Counted from the stretch's first letter, positions 45,467 through 58,077 are shown. The stretch: DNA of 64,000 bases from Platanthera guangdongensis (GCA_039583875.1 CM077147.1:109786124-109850123), one strand, 5' to 3'. The notes: a model not told the origin generated them from the sequence alone. Numbers and translations: made by a program.

Positions 45467-48400
45467 TATAAGACCCCCACCCCCCCCCCCCTTCTTTTTT
45501 TTCCTTTTAAAACCACAGGGTCTTAGGCCCAGAACCGCAGTTTTGCGGTGACACCACCGCTCCTGGGAAGGTCATCACTATAAAACGCCGATCCTACCGG
45601 CCAAGTCGATCTTAACATTAACAAAGAATTAAAAGACAAGTCCACAAGAAATCACATATAAAGTAAATATAATCTCCACGAAGGGAGTGTCCACAGATAT
45701 AATTAGAAATACTAAGAATCTTGGGCTCATGCCCAGTACATCAATGTCCTCACTACAAATCTCTCATCGCGGAAGCACAACTAATATACCTAGTAGGGGC
45801 CAGGACTCATAGTCCCTGCCATCTGAACACCGGTACAAGACTTCCCCATCTCCAAGCGCGTCGACCTCCGGGGCTGCTCCTCCATGCTGGGCTCCACGGT
45901 TCCCTAAAATGATGTGGTTCAAAACCTTTAGTCTAAAAGACTAAGTCCTATCATCCTCCGGCCCTTCCCCCATGTCACCTAGGCACCGAGCGGGTAGGAG
46001 GAAAGGAGAGGACAAGAAGGTGGGGAATATCAAATGATCAGATGGCGGCGGAACTAAACTAGCAGTCCACTGGTATATAAGGCAGTAATAAAAGCATGAG
46101 AAATTAAGCAGGAAAAATAACCTTAACTTATGCGAAAACACATAAGCCGAGGGATCTTTTGCAGGGCTCTTATCGTATAAAGAGTCTCATACCTGTTTAT
46201 ACGATAGGGTGTCGGTTTTCTACAAAGCATACATATAAAGATTACTGAATTAAACCTTAAATTATAAGTACGCACACACGAACTTATAAACCAAGGAGTC
46301 GTTTTGCAAGGCCTATTATATAAAGCGTCCCATACAAGTGCTATGAAATACAATGGTTATGCTATGAAATACAAACCATAGGTGTCAGGTGTAAATGCAA
46401 TGGTTATGCTATGAAATACAAATATGCCATGCTGTGAACATGTAAGTGCAATACACCCACTCAACTCTATGTACACAGACCTTTAGTTCCCCCTTTCTGG
46501 AGCCGAACCTCCCAGGACACCTACGTAGTGGCAAACGAAAGCTGTGGGTTGGGCCAAGCCCACCTCTAAACCGGTAATTGCACTATCAGTCAGACCTCTC
46601 GTACGCCTCAATGCTGGTGCACTAAGCGGAGCTCCTGCGTACTCTTGCCGCCGGCACACCGGACTTTACTTACCCAAGTGCTAAACCATACTTGCCGAGT
46701 CAACGTATCGGCGTAGGTGCATCGACTCTGCAATATCGAAGACCCACCACCTTTACTTTATGCACATGCAATCTTGATGTAAACCACCGAGCCAAAGCTC
46801 GTCGGACCAACCCGTCCGTCACCAACTGTAACCGAGTCAAAGCTCGACGAGCCAATTGCCAATATCCAAATCCACCGGGACTAATGCCCGAGTGACTTAA
46901 CCTAACTCCCACAACTCCAGGGAGTGTGAGTGCAACCCCAGATTACTTCTACTTACTCTTGCATTTCAGTTTTACCTACCATATAGGTTAGCCCAGGACT
47001 GCCCAAGGTATACCCCGTGAAGGGCTCTCGAAGGCACTAGGAACTAGATGGATTACGCCCAAAGCTCCCTTTCGCAAAGCACTTACTATTATTAGTGGCT
47101 ATCAGATTTCCCAACCCTTAATTGATTTACTGGATCTAACCCAAGTGCATTAGACACTTCCTCCGGGAAGGACGATCTTTTGCCGATCCCGAGCACCGCC
47201 GGACACTAGCCATTCCAACCCCTTACTCACCCAAACTTTCAACGACGAACTCTTTTTCATTCATCCAAATCAGCAAACATCTAACCCCAGCTCGTGTGCC
47301 CCAAATTCTTACTCCAACACAATTTCTGCGATTTTACTATATGCAGACCAACCTAAGTTATATGAAGTGTATAAAGTGAGGTACCCAAAATAATCACCCA
47401 GTATCCATATAATAATTATTGGAGGGCTATAATGAAAATTTTAACCTAAACCCAGAAACTCATAATTTTCCTAAATTATCATTTAATTTATTTATTTATT
47501 TTATTAAACCAAAAATCCATGTTTGAACATGAAGTACCCATTTAATTCAAGCAAATGCTCTACAAAATTTATGATAAATTCAAAAAGACTATTGAACTGA
47601 AAATCCAGTGTCTCCCAATTTCCAGCAGGAAATAAGCTCTGAATAAAATAAACATCAAATCCCCAAAATTTTAGGTTTGTAAAGTATATATTACAAATAA
47701 TCATCTAAAAATCATGAATTAATTTCTCCAAGTGCTATTGACCTAAAAATTATCAGAGCCCCAATTTTACAATTTTGCAACAAGTAAATAGCTCTAAATA
47801 ATTTTTTGACCATAATTGCCCTTTTAAAAACTTGTGAAGGAAATACTATAGTTTTTCAACTAAAATTTATAACAAAATTCAGGAACAACCACTTGAACAT
47901 AAGACATCTCCTGCCCAAGTTTCATGAATCTAGAATGAATATTGTGATCATAATAAATAAAATACTATTTAGGGCCACATCATGCATAACAAAGGGGGTA
48001 CTAGTAATATTTCTCATAAAATTCCAATAAATTCACCAGGGGTCCTAACTAACTTAAAATCCATGCTACCTAAGTTTCACATCTTTTTAGTTAGTTTTGG
48101 GGGCTTATTCTACACAAAAAAGTGTTTGTGCCCTAAACTAGTGTTAGAGATTTGAGAGGTTCATCCATCTCCAGATCATCTAAGATTCATTTCAAAGGGC
48201 TTTGGATACCCTAGCACCATTTCTACCAAGTTGCAAGATCACACAAGTGTATTTAACGCCATGCAGTTCACAACAATCAAAAGCCCCTCCTTAGGGTTTG
48301 AGTTTGGATCCTAGGGCAAAGCTAACCTAGATCACCCAATAATCCTTTCGAGGGTGTTAAAGGTAATTTCAAGTCAGTGGTCAAAATCTCAGTCTCTGTT

Positions 48401-50632
48401 GAGGTGATTTAACCACTCAACCTCTAGGTGCACTTTTCACTTAAGAACCCCTCATTAAGGTATAAATTAGGGTTAGTTCATTCCCTATCCAAAACACATC
48501 CAAATGAGGTGAAATTTATATAGAGAAATATCATGAGGCCCGGTACCACTCACCAAAATTTGGGAGGGTTTGGAGGTAAATAGACCACTTAATTAAATTG
48601 CCCTAATGTTATTAAATAAAAACTAAAACTATAGTCAAAGTATCTCCAAAATTTCCCATTTTTGGGCAGGCCCTAGGTATAGCTAAGGATGGCCCTCTGC
48701 CCAAATTTTAGGTCATTTGGACAAGGGATGAAGAGTGGGCACCCTTTTTAATCTCAGGATAGCCCTAGGTATAGGTCCCACCAAAATGAGTGCCCTGGTC
48801 AAACCAGGCACCCAAATTGGTTCAAATAAATTTTGATGTACACTAGACTCTCCAGGCTACAGTTTTCATGTTGACCCCATTCTATGAAATAACATCTAAT
48901 TATTTTTAAAAATTAAAAACATTAGATACTAAATGTGTGACATAATTCAAATAACAAAAATTATTTCGTATAGTTTATTATCTTCCCTGCATGAATCTTG
49001 GCGTGCCACTGGATGGTATCCCATCGTCTTCAAGATCCAGCCAACGGCCTGGATTCAACCTGCTTGGAGCTCCTTCCAAACGCTACCGCCGAAGATCCGG
49101 ACACTTCCCCGGTCGGCCACCGCTACCACCACCTCCGTTGTGGTGGTGACTGTCGCCAGGCGGCAGCACAGCCGCCGGAGAGGAGGATTCCGGTAGTTCT
49201 ACAAAGAAGTTTTTCGGCCCGAAACCGTGAAAACAATGAATTGGTTTGGGCTCAATTGAGCCCGAACCTTGAACCTAAACGTTGCTATAATCTATCCTTG
49301 AGACAAGGAGAGGAGGAGGACCTTGACGGCGGCATGAAGTTGAGAAGATCGTCGGAAAGACAATTCTGATGGTGGAGCCGCTCGGTTTCTACAACTGCAC
49401 AGTGGGAGGGCTCGATTTCTTCAGGTAAGTATTGGCAAAGCCTCCTCTCGACCCACTGATGGTGTTTAAAGCCTCAGATGGGGAGAGGAGGGGCAGGATC
49501 ATCAATGACCATTAAGGCCATTAATGGCTAGGCTCAGCCATGGTGGAGGGGGCTGAACAAGACCCTTGGTGGCCAAGGAAACGTCTGGAAACTTCTCCCC
49601 TTCCCTGGGGGAGTTGAATTCAACCATTAAGGGTGGCCTTTGGCCTCCCCTTGGCCGATCCCCTTCCTTTACTCCTCTTTCATCGTTTCTCTCTCCTCCA
49701 TTAACATGGTAATGGAGCTCACCCTCTCTCCTAGTCACCAAGTTGACTTGGTCAATCAGGAGAGCTATTTGCAGCCAACTCATTCATAATTTCATGATAT
49801 TAAGGCTAGTCCAAAAAGGAAGGAGGGCTTGAGCTTGGGTTAGCCCATTTGAGCTAGTTTGACTTAATCTTGACTAGGGTTGACCTAGGTCAAATTGACC
49901 TTTTCTGTTACCATAATTGGGTCTTTGGTGACCTATTGGGATCCCCTAGGGTCTAGGTAGGGATGGGTACGGTTGACTTGGCACTTTGGAGACCACCTGC
50001 CCTTAGTAAGGGTACTTTGCCCAAATTAAGGTTAAGGTTGACTTTGGTCAATTTAGCCACTATGGCTGACCCCATTGGGGCCTTGGTGACCCATGGACTT
50101 CACCTTAGGGTTAGGGGGCATAAATGGGGTTCACCTGGCTAGGGGATGGTCAATTCACCCAATATTATTCTGTTTGACCCATTTAGGGATAGAGTTGACT
50201 TTGGTCAACTTAACGACCTTGGCTGTCCTCCAAGGGTCCTTAGTGACCCCTTGACCCCATTTTATGTTTAGGAAGACCCTGGTAGGGTTAGTTGGGCTTA
50301 ACTAGGGCACACTTCCGTTAATTAGGGTACCTTGCCCAATTTAGGCCTACAGTGGTCCTAGGTCAACTTGGCCACCCTGAGTCGACTCCAATGGGCCCTT
50401 AACATTCCGATGAACTTTATAATGGATTGGTGTAGCCTTGGTGGGGTTTTAATGTCTTGGTGAAGCCCCATGATCAGCTTAACTAGGGTTCATAAATATA
50501 CTATTTACAGACCATAGTGGTCTCATCTACATCCCTAGGTCTAATTGGCCTCCTTGGGCATCCTAGGGTTTTGTCATGACCTAGTCATGACAAAACCACT
50601 GCTAAGGGTCTAGTTGTTTGAGGGATGTTACA
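45467..50632 (-). repeat. 5' LTR of B (right copy)
   Basis: This matches 22622-27755 throughout. In plus reading its first bases are TATAAGACC where the other copy has TGTAAGACC, so the terminal TG has mutated. The TTGACY cluster lies at 49735-50360. No gene is seen in these 5.2 kb; the open frames are short and not shared between the two LTRs. Confidence 0.93.
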
Positions 50633-50637
50633 TTAGA

Positions 50638-53339
50638 AATGGATACTGAGGAGTTTGATATGATGCTGAGTATTTTGGGTTATTCTGGAGAAACACCAAA
50701 TAAGTTGCTGAAGAAACACTTGTCTGCCGAGTTGAAATTTCTAGCAGACATTGTGGGCAAAGTGTTGCTGGGGAAGCACACTGCACATGACTACATAACC
50801 AGGCACCAATTCCTGAATATGTGTGTTGTGGTGAACAAGAAGAAGGTCAACTGGGCTCAGATCATGATTTATCTGATTAATAAAAAGAATACAAAGAAAG
50901 AGGTGTGTTTTGGAAGAATATTAGGGATCTTCCTGAAGGAAAAGGCTGCTGAATCTTTGGTCTCCCAGACCATATTCATAAATACCTCTAAGAGGCTCAC
51001 CTGTTCTCTCTTTGCAGGTGGGAGAGGACTATCACAAAGCCCTCCAATGCTTCTTCCTCCTCCACCAGGCTTTTTGAGAGTACTAGGGCTGCTCCAGCCA
51101 CTTCCATCCCTACTGAAGAGATCCCTCCTCCACCCTCCTCACTTCCAGCCATCCCACCTCACTCTCAGATGCTACAACAACCCTCTTCCACAATTCCTTC
51201 TCTTCAACAACCACAACAACAACCACAACAACAACCACAACAACAACCAATTCATAATCCTACTCCAGCTTCCTCTCCTGCAACCTATCCACAAATAAAT
51301 ATCACTTAAATTCCCTCCTCTCCCATTCAGTAATACCATCAAAACTCTCCTTCTCAATTGCCACAACCAACCCCACCTCAATCCCCCCATGGTACACCCA
51401 TTAACTCCCCACCTTCATCTCCTTTACCCCCACATCTGGACAACATCCCATTCTTCAATCTGCCTTCACCCCCCCTCACTACCTCTACTCCTCAAGATGA
51501 ATTAATGCAAGATGCAGCACCTCCACCATCCTCCTCCATTCCTACCTCTGTCTCCACTGCTACACCTTCTACACCACCCTTTGTAGCTCCACTCTTGGAT
51601 CCCTCCATCTTCCCACAACTCATTGCACTTCTCACTCCCCTTCTTAAAACCATCACAACAGAGGCCATTTCACCTCTTGCTACTTCCATTTCCTCCCTAG
51701 CTGCCCAAATATCTGCTCTTTCTATTTCTCCCTCTACAGTTAGGGGCCTGGCTTCAGTATACACTGAAACCAGGCAGGGGGAGATACTCAATGAAGAAGC
51801 AGCATCAGAAATAGCAGTAGAAGCAATAGCAGCCGCAATAGCAGTAGATGCAGCAGCAGAAGCAGAATCAATAGCAGTAGAAGTAGATGTTGATGATGAA
51901 TTCATTGATTTTCTTAATTTTATTGAAACAGATATGGAAATAGACACTGTGGATGATACAGTAAAAGAGGAAATAAAAACTGCTGGTGATTTTATTATAA
52001 ATCCCACAGTTGATCTTTTACATTTATTGAGCAGTTTTGATACAACCTATTTTAATAACCTTCCAGCAGACAGCACTAAGCCATCTTTGGCTATAATTCC
52101 ATATACGTCACCTATAAGCCCCAAGGTTGCCAATCAACTCAAGGCCAATTTTGTTACAATAAAGGTTCCAGCTGTTCCATCTCCTCCCAGAGCTGTTTCA
52201 CCCATTGTTTCATCCCCTCCAACAGATATTTCTGCCCCAATTTTTGTCATGGATGACTCACCACTGCCTGATATTGATGCACTGATCATGGCAGATATAG
52301 AATAGGAAAATAAATTAGTTGCTGAAAGTACTGAAGTGTACAGTTCTCCAGCTCTAGCCCTTGCTCCAGTTCTAGTTCCAGCTCCTACTCCAGCACCCTC
52401 CCAGGCTGAGAAACAACTGATATCTGCTGAAGCCCTGAAAGAGATAAATGCAATGTATGATAATCCTCAGGATTCTACTGATGATGATGAGGAGGAGGAG
52501 GGAGACTCAGATGATGAGCCCAAGAAAAAGAAAGTGTCTAAGAAGAGGAAATCTCCTCCACCTCCTGCACCATAATTAAATACAGCAAATGACACACCAT
52601 ACTATATACTTCAAAAGATCACACCTTATAAGGGCATGTCAGCATGGATATGACTGTCGAAGAATGAATAGAAAGTAAGGAAGAGAAGAAGAAGATATTC
52701 TCCTCCTCCACAGAGATTCAGAAAGGACCCTCCTCCTCCTACTCCAGCTACTGGTGCTTCAAGTTCATCAACTCAAAGGAGTAGCCAATTTCAAACTTAT
52801 CAAAGACAGCAGGGTAGGTCATCATCTTCAGGAAGCTGCCAACAAAGACATTATTTATCTGGCAAGCAGCACCAACAACAACAGTAACATCATTAACAAC
52901 AACAACAACAACAATTCCCTCAATATCAAAAGGCTGAAAGCCCCAAAAGACCTGCTTCCCCACCTATACCATTTGAGGATACAGAGACAGCTATAAAAGC
53001 TAGGATGGCCAGATTCCAGGAACTGGTTGGATTTTCCATGATTAACAAAGCTAAAGCTGAAGGGAAGGATACCTTTCAATACTCTACAATGTCCAAATAC
53101 AGAAAGGTAGAACTGAACAGGTTTGATAAGGCTAACAAGTTTTTCAATGTTGATGATTATATGAAACTACATCCAGAACAGTAGTGGCCAGGGCTACATC
53201 TCTTAATGTCATTGGGGCTGCTGACATGACAATGACCAAGGCTCAAGCTGCAGATCCTAATAGGGAAATTATATTTACACAATCTGGAGGCAAAGCCAAA
53301 GAGGAGAAGTACAAGGAGAAGAAGAAGAAGAAGAAATGA
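50638..53339 (+). pseudogene. A aORF3, second part
   Basis: The frame resumes in register after the TTAGA duplication (MDTEEFDMMLSILGYSGETP, FLADIVGKVLLGKHTAHDYI). That block matches FLSEIVGKVILSKPGGHD of C. Near 51018, after TCTCTCTTTGCAG, the meaningful frame changes to a Pro/Ser/Thr/Gln-rich stretch (51020-51780). An Ala/Glu-rich and acidic part to 52305 follows, then an acidic run and a strong monopartite NLS-like cluster, PKKKKVSKKRKS (52519-52554). The last part, in a further frame, is EDTETAIKARMARFQELVGF and a Lys-rich tail ending at 53337-53339. At least three stops or frame changes break it. It has no membrane features. Confidence 0.72.
51198..51256 (+). repeat. CAA-type trinucleotide repeat in A aORF3
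   Basis: CAACAACCA units encode a Pro/Gln-rich run in the aORF3 frame. A second AAC run lies at about 52880-52915. Confidence 0.8.
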
Positions 53340-53503
53340 ACATTGAACAGTTTAAGTCTTTTGATTATTTTAAAACTGTTTGTTTATATTCTGATACAAA
53401 TCTCTGTGTATATATATATCTGCTGCACATTTAAACTTTTCATGCCAGATATATGTTTTATTGCTTTGTTATTAATGCGAGTCTGTAATTAGTGACCTTA
53501 CCC
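53340..53503 (+). other. Noncoding stretch between A aORF3 and polypurine tract
   Basis: This is AT-rich sequence with a TATATATATA run near 53410. No gene or motif-array member is seen. Confidence 0.55.
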
Positions 53504-53517
53504 AAATAGGGGGAGAT
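53504..53517 (+). other. Polypurine tract of A
   Basis: AAATAGGGGGAGAT precedes the TG of the 3' LTR and is identical to the tract of C. Confidence 0.92.
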
Positions 53518-55587
53518 TGTTGGATCCCTAGTTGGATTTGGGCTAGGTTCACTAAATTAGGATGTCTGACCCAACATGTATAGCCAAGGTCATGATTGTG
53601 TCCTAGAGACTAGGCTATGTCCTTAGAGTCAACACCACATGGACCAACCATCAACATACTACAAGAGACTCAAGACTTATAGAAATATCAAAGACTCAGA
53701 AAATGAGTTCGACGTTCGTCGAAATTAGTTCGACGAAAGCCGTGCTCAGCTAGACGAACTTAGAGAGAATTCTTTGAGCTGAGCTCGACGAACTTGAATC
53801 TCAGGTCGACGAATTCCGGAGTATACTTCAAAACCAAGTTCAGAATTCTTCATACTTAACTCCAGTCGACAAACTTAGTTCTCAGGTGGAAGAACTTAGT
53901 TCTTAGATCGACGATCTTTGGATATTCTACTTCAACATCTTATTCCAGAAACATCCTAGTACTTGAAGTCCAGCTTCATACTCCAGTCGACGAAGTTAGA
54001 ATATCAGCTCGACGAATTTGGATCTTAGTTCGACGATTTCTAGATCATCTACTTCAACACTATAAGACCAGAAACAACTAAGTATTCTAAGTCCAGAATC
54101 ACACTCCAGTCGACGAACTCACATTCTCAGCTCGACGAACTTAGACCACAGTCTTGGCAAGATTTATCAAGTAACAGTTAGAAGTTCTCAGCTCGACAAA
54201 ACTAGTTCTCAGGTCGACGAACCTAGTTTTGAGATCGACAATTTCTGGACACATTACTTCAACATTCTTGACTTCAACATTCCAAGAAAAATGGAATTCT
54301 ATTATTAGGTCGACGAAGTCATATTCTCATCTCGACGAACTTGATGCACAAAATTGAAAGGTTCCAGAGAAAGAAGTTCTGTCCTCAGGTCGACGATCTT
54401 GGATCTCAGCTCGACGAACAAAGATTATCTGGTCGACAAACTTGACTTCTTTACTCGACGAACTCTAGACACAGATCGACGAATTCTACTCAATTAATTC
54501 TGTAAAGTTCCAAACTTTGAATTTTCTCTCCCTCTGTCCTTTTTCTATTGAAATAATTCCGGAGTAATCATAGCATAAATATTCTCTAAATATTACCGTT
54601 AGAAGCAAGCATTGATTATGGTCTTCATCAAGATTATTGCCTGTTGTTTTTCCATGGGACAGTTGGGGAAATCAATCAATGCAAATATTCTCCAGGCCGT
54701 CATAATTCAATGTAGAAAGGAATTCAAATTTCAAAAGGAAAATTATATGGAAAATATAAAATGGATTTCCTTCATCTCTCGAGAGAGAATGCAGAGAATA
54801 TAGCAATATAAGAATATAGAAAAACACACAGAAAATATACAGAATACTGAGCTCCAAGGGCAACAACACTGTCAAGAGATAAGAAGCCCCAGCCCTTGAC
54901 TAGAGAAAAGAATAGCAAGCTGAAGAAGAAGAAGAACATACATTCAAGATCAAGACACTACTTCCTTCTACATCCCAGGAATCTTCAAAGGACAACAAAC
55001 ATTTTATCTGTCAAGAAGTTCCTGTAGTTCAACTAGTCAAAGCAAAAGTCTGAAGACCTATCACCCTGCATCAAATCTTCAACTTCTTGAACCATTCAAT
55101 ATTTCAGCGGGAGCTCTTTGCTAAAATTAATATCCATTGAAGTCCTCTCATTTGTATCTGAGAAAGAGAAGACAAAATCACTCTCTCATCCCCCACTGTA
55201 TAAAGGGTTCTTAACTCCATTCAAAAGTTATTCCTGGTTGCAAGTCACCTGATAAAAAGACTTGAGGTTTGGTTTTTGAGCACCTGATCAAAAGCTCATT
55301 GGTGGCAGTCACCTGATCAAAAAACTGAGTGGATTCCTACCAGGGTGGTAGAAGAGTGTATGTACCCAAGTTTAGGGGAACCACTATAAAATTCTTGTGT
55401 CGACTGAGTTGCTCTTTTTCTTTTGTTCTTGTTGTGGCTGTGATAACTAGGTTGCTGTGTTTGTGTTTTTAATTTAATTCCTGCAGCACTAGAACTAGAT
55501 TGAATTTGTTAGAAAAATTTTATAAAACCTAAATATTCTATTCACCCCCCCCCTCTAGAGTATTTCAGATCTAACCCCTAGCTTTCA
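53518..55587 (+). repeat. 3' LTR of A
   Basis: This is the direct repeat of 14475-16521 with the TCGACGAA array at 53700-54490. It ends CTTTCA, followed by GGTTA at 55588-55592. Confidence 0.94.
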
Positions 55588-55899
55588 GGTTACCATAAGA
55601 GCTGGCCAACTGTAAGGTCGTAGATCAAGCTGAGCACCTCCAACAGACCGCCAACACAGTCCGCTCTGGCCACTCCACTCGATGCCCAAGTTGAAAGACT
55701 TCCTTGGCTATACACCAACAAGGCCTCACACTAGGCCACACAAGCCGCTCCTCAAGAACAGACAAACCACCAAGTCCAACCAGGATAGGTCACCCAGCCC
55801 GTAACCAGCAGTCCGCCCAGGTCATGAACTTAGACCGCACAGGACGCTCAGACCGCCCGGCCTGTCCTATCACCCACTTCCACTTCACAAATTTCAACA
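55588..55899 (-). repeat. 5' LTR of Copia-1, outer part
   Basis: The stretch opens with the second GGTTA copy. From 55620 it matches 1-267 of the window, and it ends TTCAACA at 55899. Together with 13054-14474 it rebuilds the LTR coordinates of Copia-1. It carries several AG(A/T)CCGC motifs. Confidence 0.87.
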
Positions 55900-56456
55900 A
55901 ATAACACTAGAATTGGGACTTGTCTCATAATCCGACTTAGAAAAAGAACTAGATAGAGATTGTACCTTTTCTAGACAAGGCTGATAATAGCAGGATTCTT
56001 CCTCGGACATTGCCATCAACCCAATGTAGACTTCGTCTTCTTGAAATTTTCATGAAGATGATTTAGTATAGATCTTCTCCTTATTTTCCATGAAGGAATT
56101 CTCCTTCTTGCTCTTTTGATGGCGGTGTTTCTTCTCACCATCCTCCTTTCTTTTGACTGGGAAGTCAGCTATTATATGCTCAGGTTTGTTGCAGCAATAG
56201 CAAACCACTTTAGTAGATATCTGTTTACCAGTTTAGAGCCATACGTGTCCTCCTTGGAGGATTTCTTCTTTCCCCTATAGTAGTCCTCCTTGTGATGAAA
56301 GGAGGAGAAGGGCCTGCTCCTCCTCTGGCTCCTTTTCATCAGCTTCATAAACTACTTAGAGAAGGCAACAAACTCCTCATCAGACATGTGATTGTCTGAT
56401 GTGCATGTATCTGAACTTTCTGAGTCAGACTCAACAGCACTCCTTGGTGCAGAAGG
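55900..56456 (-). pseudogene. D: Copia gag fragment (outermost host element)
   Basis: The minus strand shows SDEEFVAFSK, a stop and FMKLMKRSQRR (56400-56320), matching SDEDFAAFTRHFQKFLKKK of C. A decayed zinc knuckle, CYCCNKPEHIIADF, follows near 56215-56170, with the last Cys changed to Phe. Next come Lys-rich and Ser/Glu-rich stretches down to 55905. It is therefore a SIRE-type gag, cut on one side by Copia-1 and on the other by G. The rest should lie left of the window. Confidence 0.78.
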
Positions 56457-57399
56457 TGTAACGCCACAAAACTTGCATATGAATTGGCCAATAGGTTTAT
56501 AATACCCTTAACGTAGCCCTATGAAAGTTGGGGATGAATGGGTAGTGTTTTTAAGAGCTTTGGAGCCATTATGGTTTCACACGGCCTGTGACACAGGTGT
56601 GTCCATAGCCGTGTGTTGTTCTAGAATTGGATGAGTTATGTCGAGTGTTGAACACGGCCTGGGACACGGGCGTGTCCAAAGGCGTGTCGTGCTCTATGTT
56701 TGCTGGGCTACGTCTGTTGAGGCATACAGACTATGACATGGGTGTGTCCAGGGTTAACACGGGCATGTCTACGGTTGACACGCGCGTGTAAGGGGCCATG
56801 TCCTGTTCAGGCTCGACGGTTCTAGCATAATTTGAGGCATACGGCCTATGACACTGGCGTGTCCAGGGTTGACAAGGGCATGTCTATGGTTGACACAGGC
56901 ATGTCAGGGGCCGTGTCATGTTCTAAGATCGACAATTTCTTTTACGATTGTGAGACACGGCATGTGACACGGGCATGTCACACGCCGTGTATGGATCCAG
57001 GAGGTTGATTTTAAAGGCAAATCATGGCCTTTCGTTACATTTAAGTGGTATACGATGGCTTGGAACCCTCCCTGGTGATATAAGATCAGGAAATGTGGGT
57101 TTAAACTTCATTTCCTTTGGAACTTTCTCTTTCTAAGAGGTAGAGAGAGGGGAGAGCAAAGGGAGAAGAAGAAGGAGGAATCCCGCAATTATTGGAGCTT
57201 TGGAGCTCCGAATCGTGAGCCGAGTCCAGATCCGCGGAGGCGAGTCCATTGCAGTGGTTTTCATCCAGCTAGTTTTCCATGGTGCCGAAGCGAACTTCTA
57301 GGGTAACGATTCTCTACTTGGACATGTGAAGTCCTCTTCCTTTTTGCATAGGAAACTCTCTCCCGTGAGTGGGCGGTGAGTGTGAGGTGTTCCTTCAGG
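56457..57399 (+). repeat. G: chromovirus LTR fragment related to F
   Basis: It begins TGTAACGCCACAAAA, like the F LTR. It carries the same kind of array (GACACGGGCGTGTC and decayed forms, 56575-57000) and then lines up with F through TTTCCATGG, GGGTAACGATTCTC and GTGAGTGTGAGGTGTTCCTT. It stops at 57399, where E begins. About half an LTR is present; the remainder should follow E outside the window. It is more diverged from F than the two F LTRs are from each other. Confidence 0.82.
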
Positions 57400-58061
57400 T
57401 GTTGATGCACGAAAACACAAGGGAGGTCGAGCACAACCAGCTAACGGTTCGAACACCGGGGGAATAGGGAAGGAAAGGAGGAGACTGTCGACTAATCGGT
57501 TACTAGCGGTCGCGGCTAAAGGACAGACCGAAAAAGGGGGCCGCTGGCAGCGGCAACAGCAGAGTTCGCCCGCCGCGGCTTGAATGCCACTCTTGCGGCG
57601 GACTTTCCTTTACTTAAAAATGAGAGTTACAACGAGTAAAAGGAGAAGCCGGCCGGGCTACAAGCCGCAATACACTAGACTTGAGACCGCAGCTCGTAAC
57701 AGGCGAGCTCCTGGATCCCAGTCATGGTGTCTTGGGGAGTGCACCCACCCCCTATTTATAGGCTCGGGGGCCTGCCCAAACGGGCAGGGCTAAAATTACC
57801 GGCTGCCCGGGGTACAGGAGAACCGGGCAGAGGTGAGGGGAAGCAAAAGAGAAAGAAACAAGAAAGGAGGGAAGCCGCGCGGCCTGGCGGATTCCTCCTG
57901 GCGAGCTGACGGCTGGGTCCTTGGGCCTTGTCGCTGAGCAGGGCCGGCACTGGCAGCGGCCTGACATGGAGACCGCCCGGCTTGGAGGCTTGGCGGCTTG
58001 AATAGGCAGACCGCCCGGTCTGGAAAACTGCGCGGGCAGGTCGCGGATTCCGGGCTTAACA
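57400..58061 (-). repeat. 3' LTR of E
   Basis: In plus reading it runs from TGTTGATGCACG to GGGCTTAACA, 662 bp, a normal TG...CA LTR. It starts right after TCAGG in the G sequence, the likely target site. It is GC-rich and contains CCGCGCGG- and CCGCCCGG-type motifs (57876, 57972 and 58009). The partner LTR is outside the window. Confidence 0.72.
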
Positions 58062-58077
58062 TAATCCCCGCACATTT
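58062..58077 (-). other. Polypurine tract of E
   Basis: The minus strand reads AATGTGCGGGGATTA directly before the TG of the LTR. Confidence 0.6.

Larger units (their letters stand above)
22622..50632 (-). mobile_element. B: chromovirus (Tekay/Del-like) with 5.1-kb LTRs, split by element C
   Basis: The element is bounded by LTRs of about 5.13 and 5.17 kb and flanked by TTAGA at 22617-22621 and 50633-50637. On the minus strand the order is 5' LTR (right), primer site, gag, protease, RT-RNase H, integrase, chromodomain and 3' LTR (left). Own internal sequence is 27756-29061 and 41879-45466; the rest is nested C. A chromodomain, gag-pol order and very long LTRs suggest Tekay/Del. By eye the first 290 bp of the LTRs differ at about 7-8%. 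Confidence 0.93.
14475..55587 (+). mobile_element. A: SIRE-type Ty1/Copia element, split by element B
   Basis: The element is bounded by LTRs of about 2.05 kb that start TGTTGGATCCC and end CCCTAGCTTTCA. It is flanked by the duplication GGTTA at 14470-14474 and 55588-55592. Own sequence is 14475-22621 and 50638-55587; the rest is nested B. The order is LTR, primer site, gag, protease, integrase, RT-RNase H, a motif-array spacer, an extra frame (aORF3), a polypurine tract and LTR. The terminal bases, the 16-nt polypurine tract and the extra frame are shared with C, so both belong to the same lineage. The first 235 bp of the LTRs differ by eye at about 8%. Confidence 0.93.
1..55899 (-). mobile_element. 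Copia-1: interrupted Ty1/Copia retrotransposon
   Basis: This minus-strand Ty1/Copia element is present in three blocks: 1-1713, 10331-14474 and 55593-55899. The blocks are separated by nested elements F and A, whose target-site duplications show that the pieces were once continuous. The order on the minus strand is 5' LTR, tRNA-Met primer site, gag, protease, integrase, reverse transcriptase-RNase H, polypurine tract and 3' LTR, which is the Copia order (integrase before RT). The 3' LTR is cut by the window start. Every coding block carries stops and frameshifts, so the element is not autonomous. Its lineage within Copia is not clear to me. It lies inside the gag of another Copia (D), which resumes at 55900. 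Confidence 0.9.

Noticed and set aside
57584..58075. Short frames on both strands in the E LTR
   Set aside because: GC-rich LTR sequence; no motif or start context.
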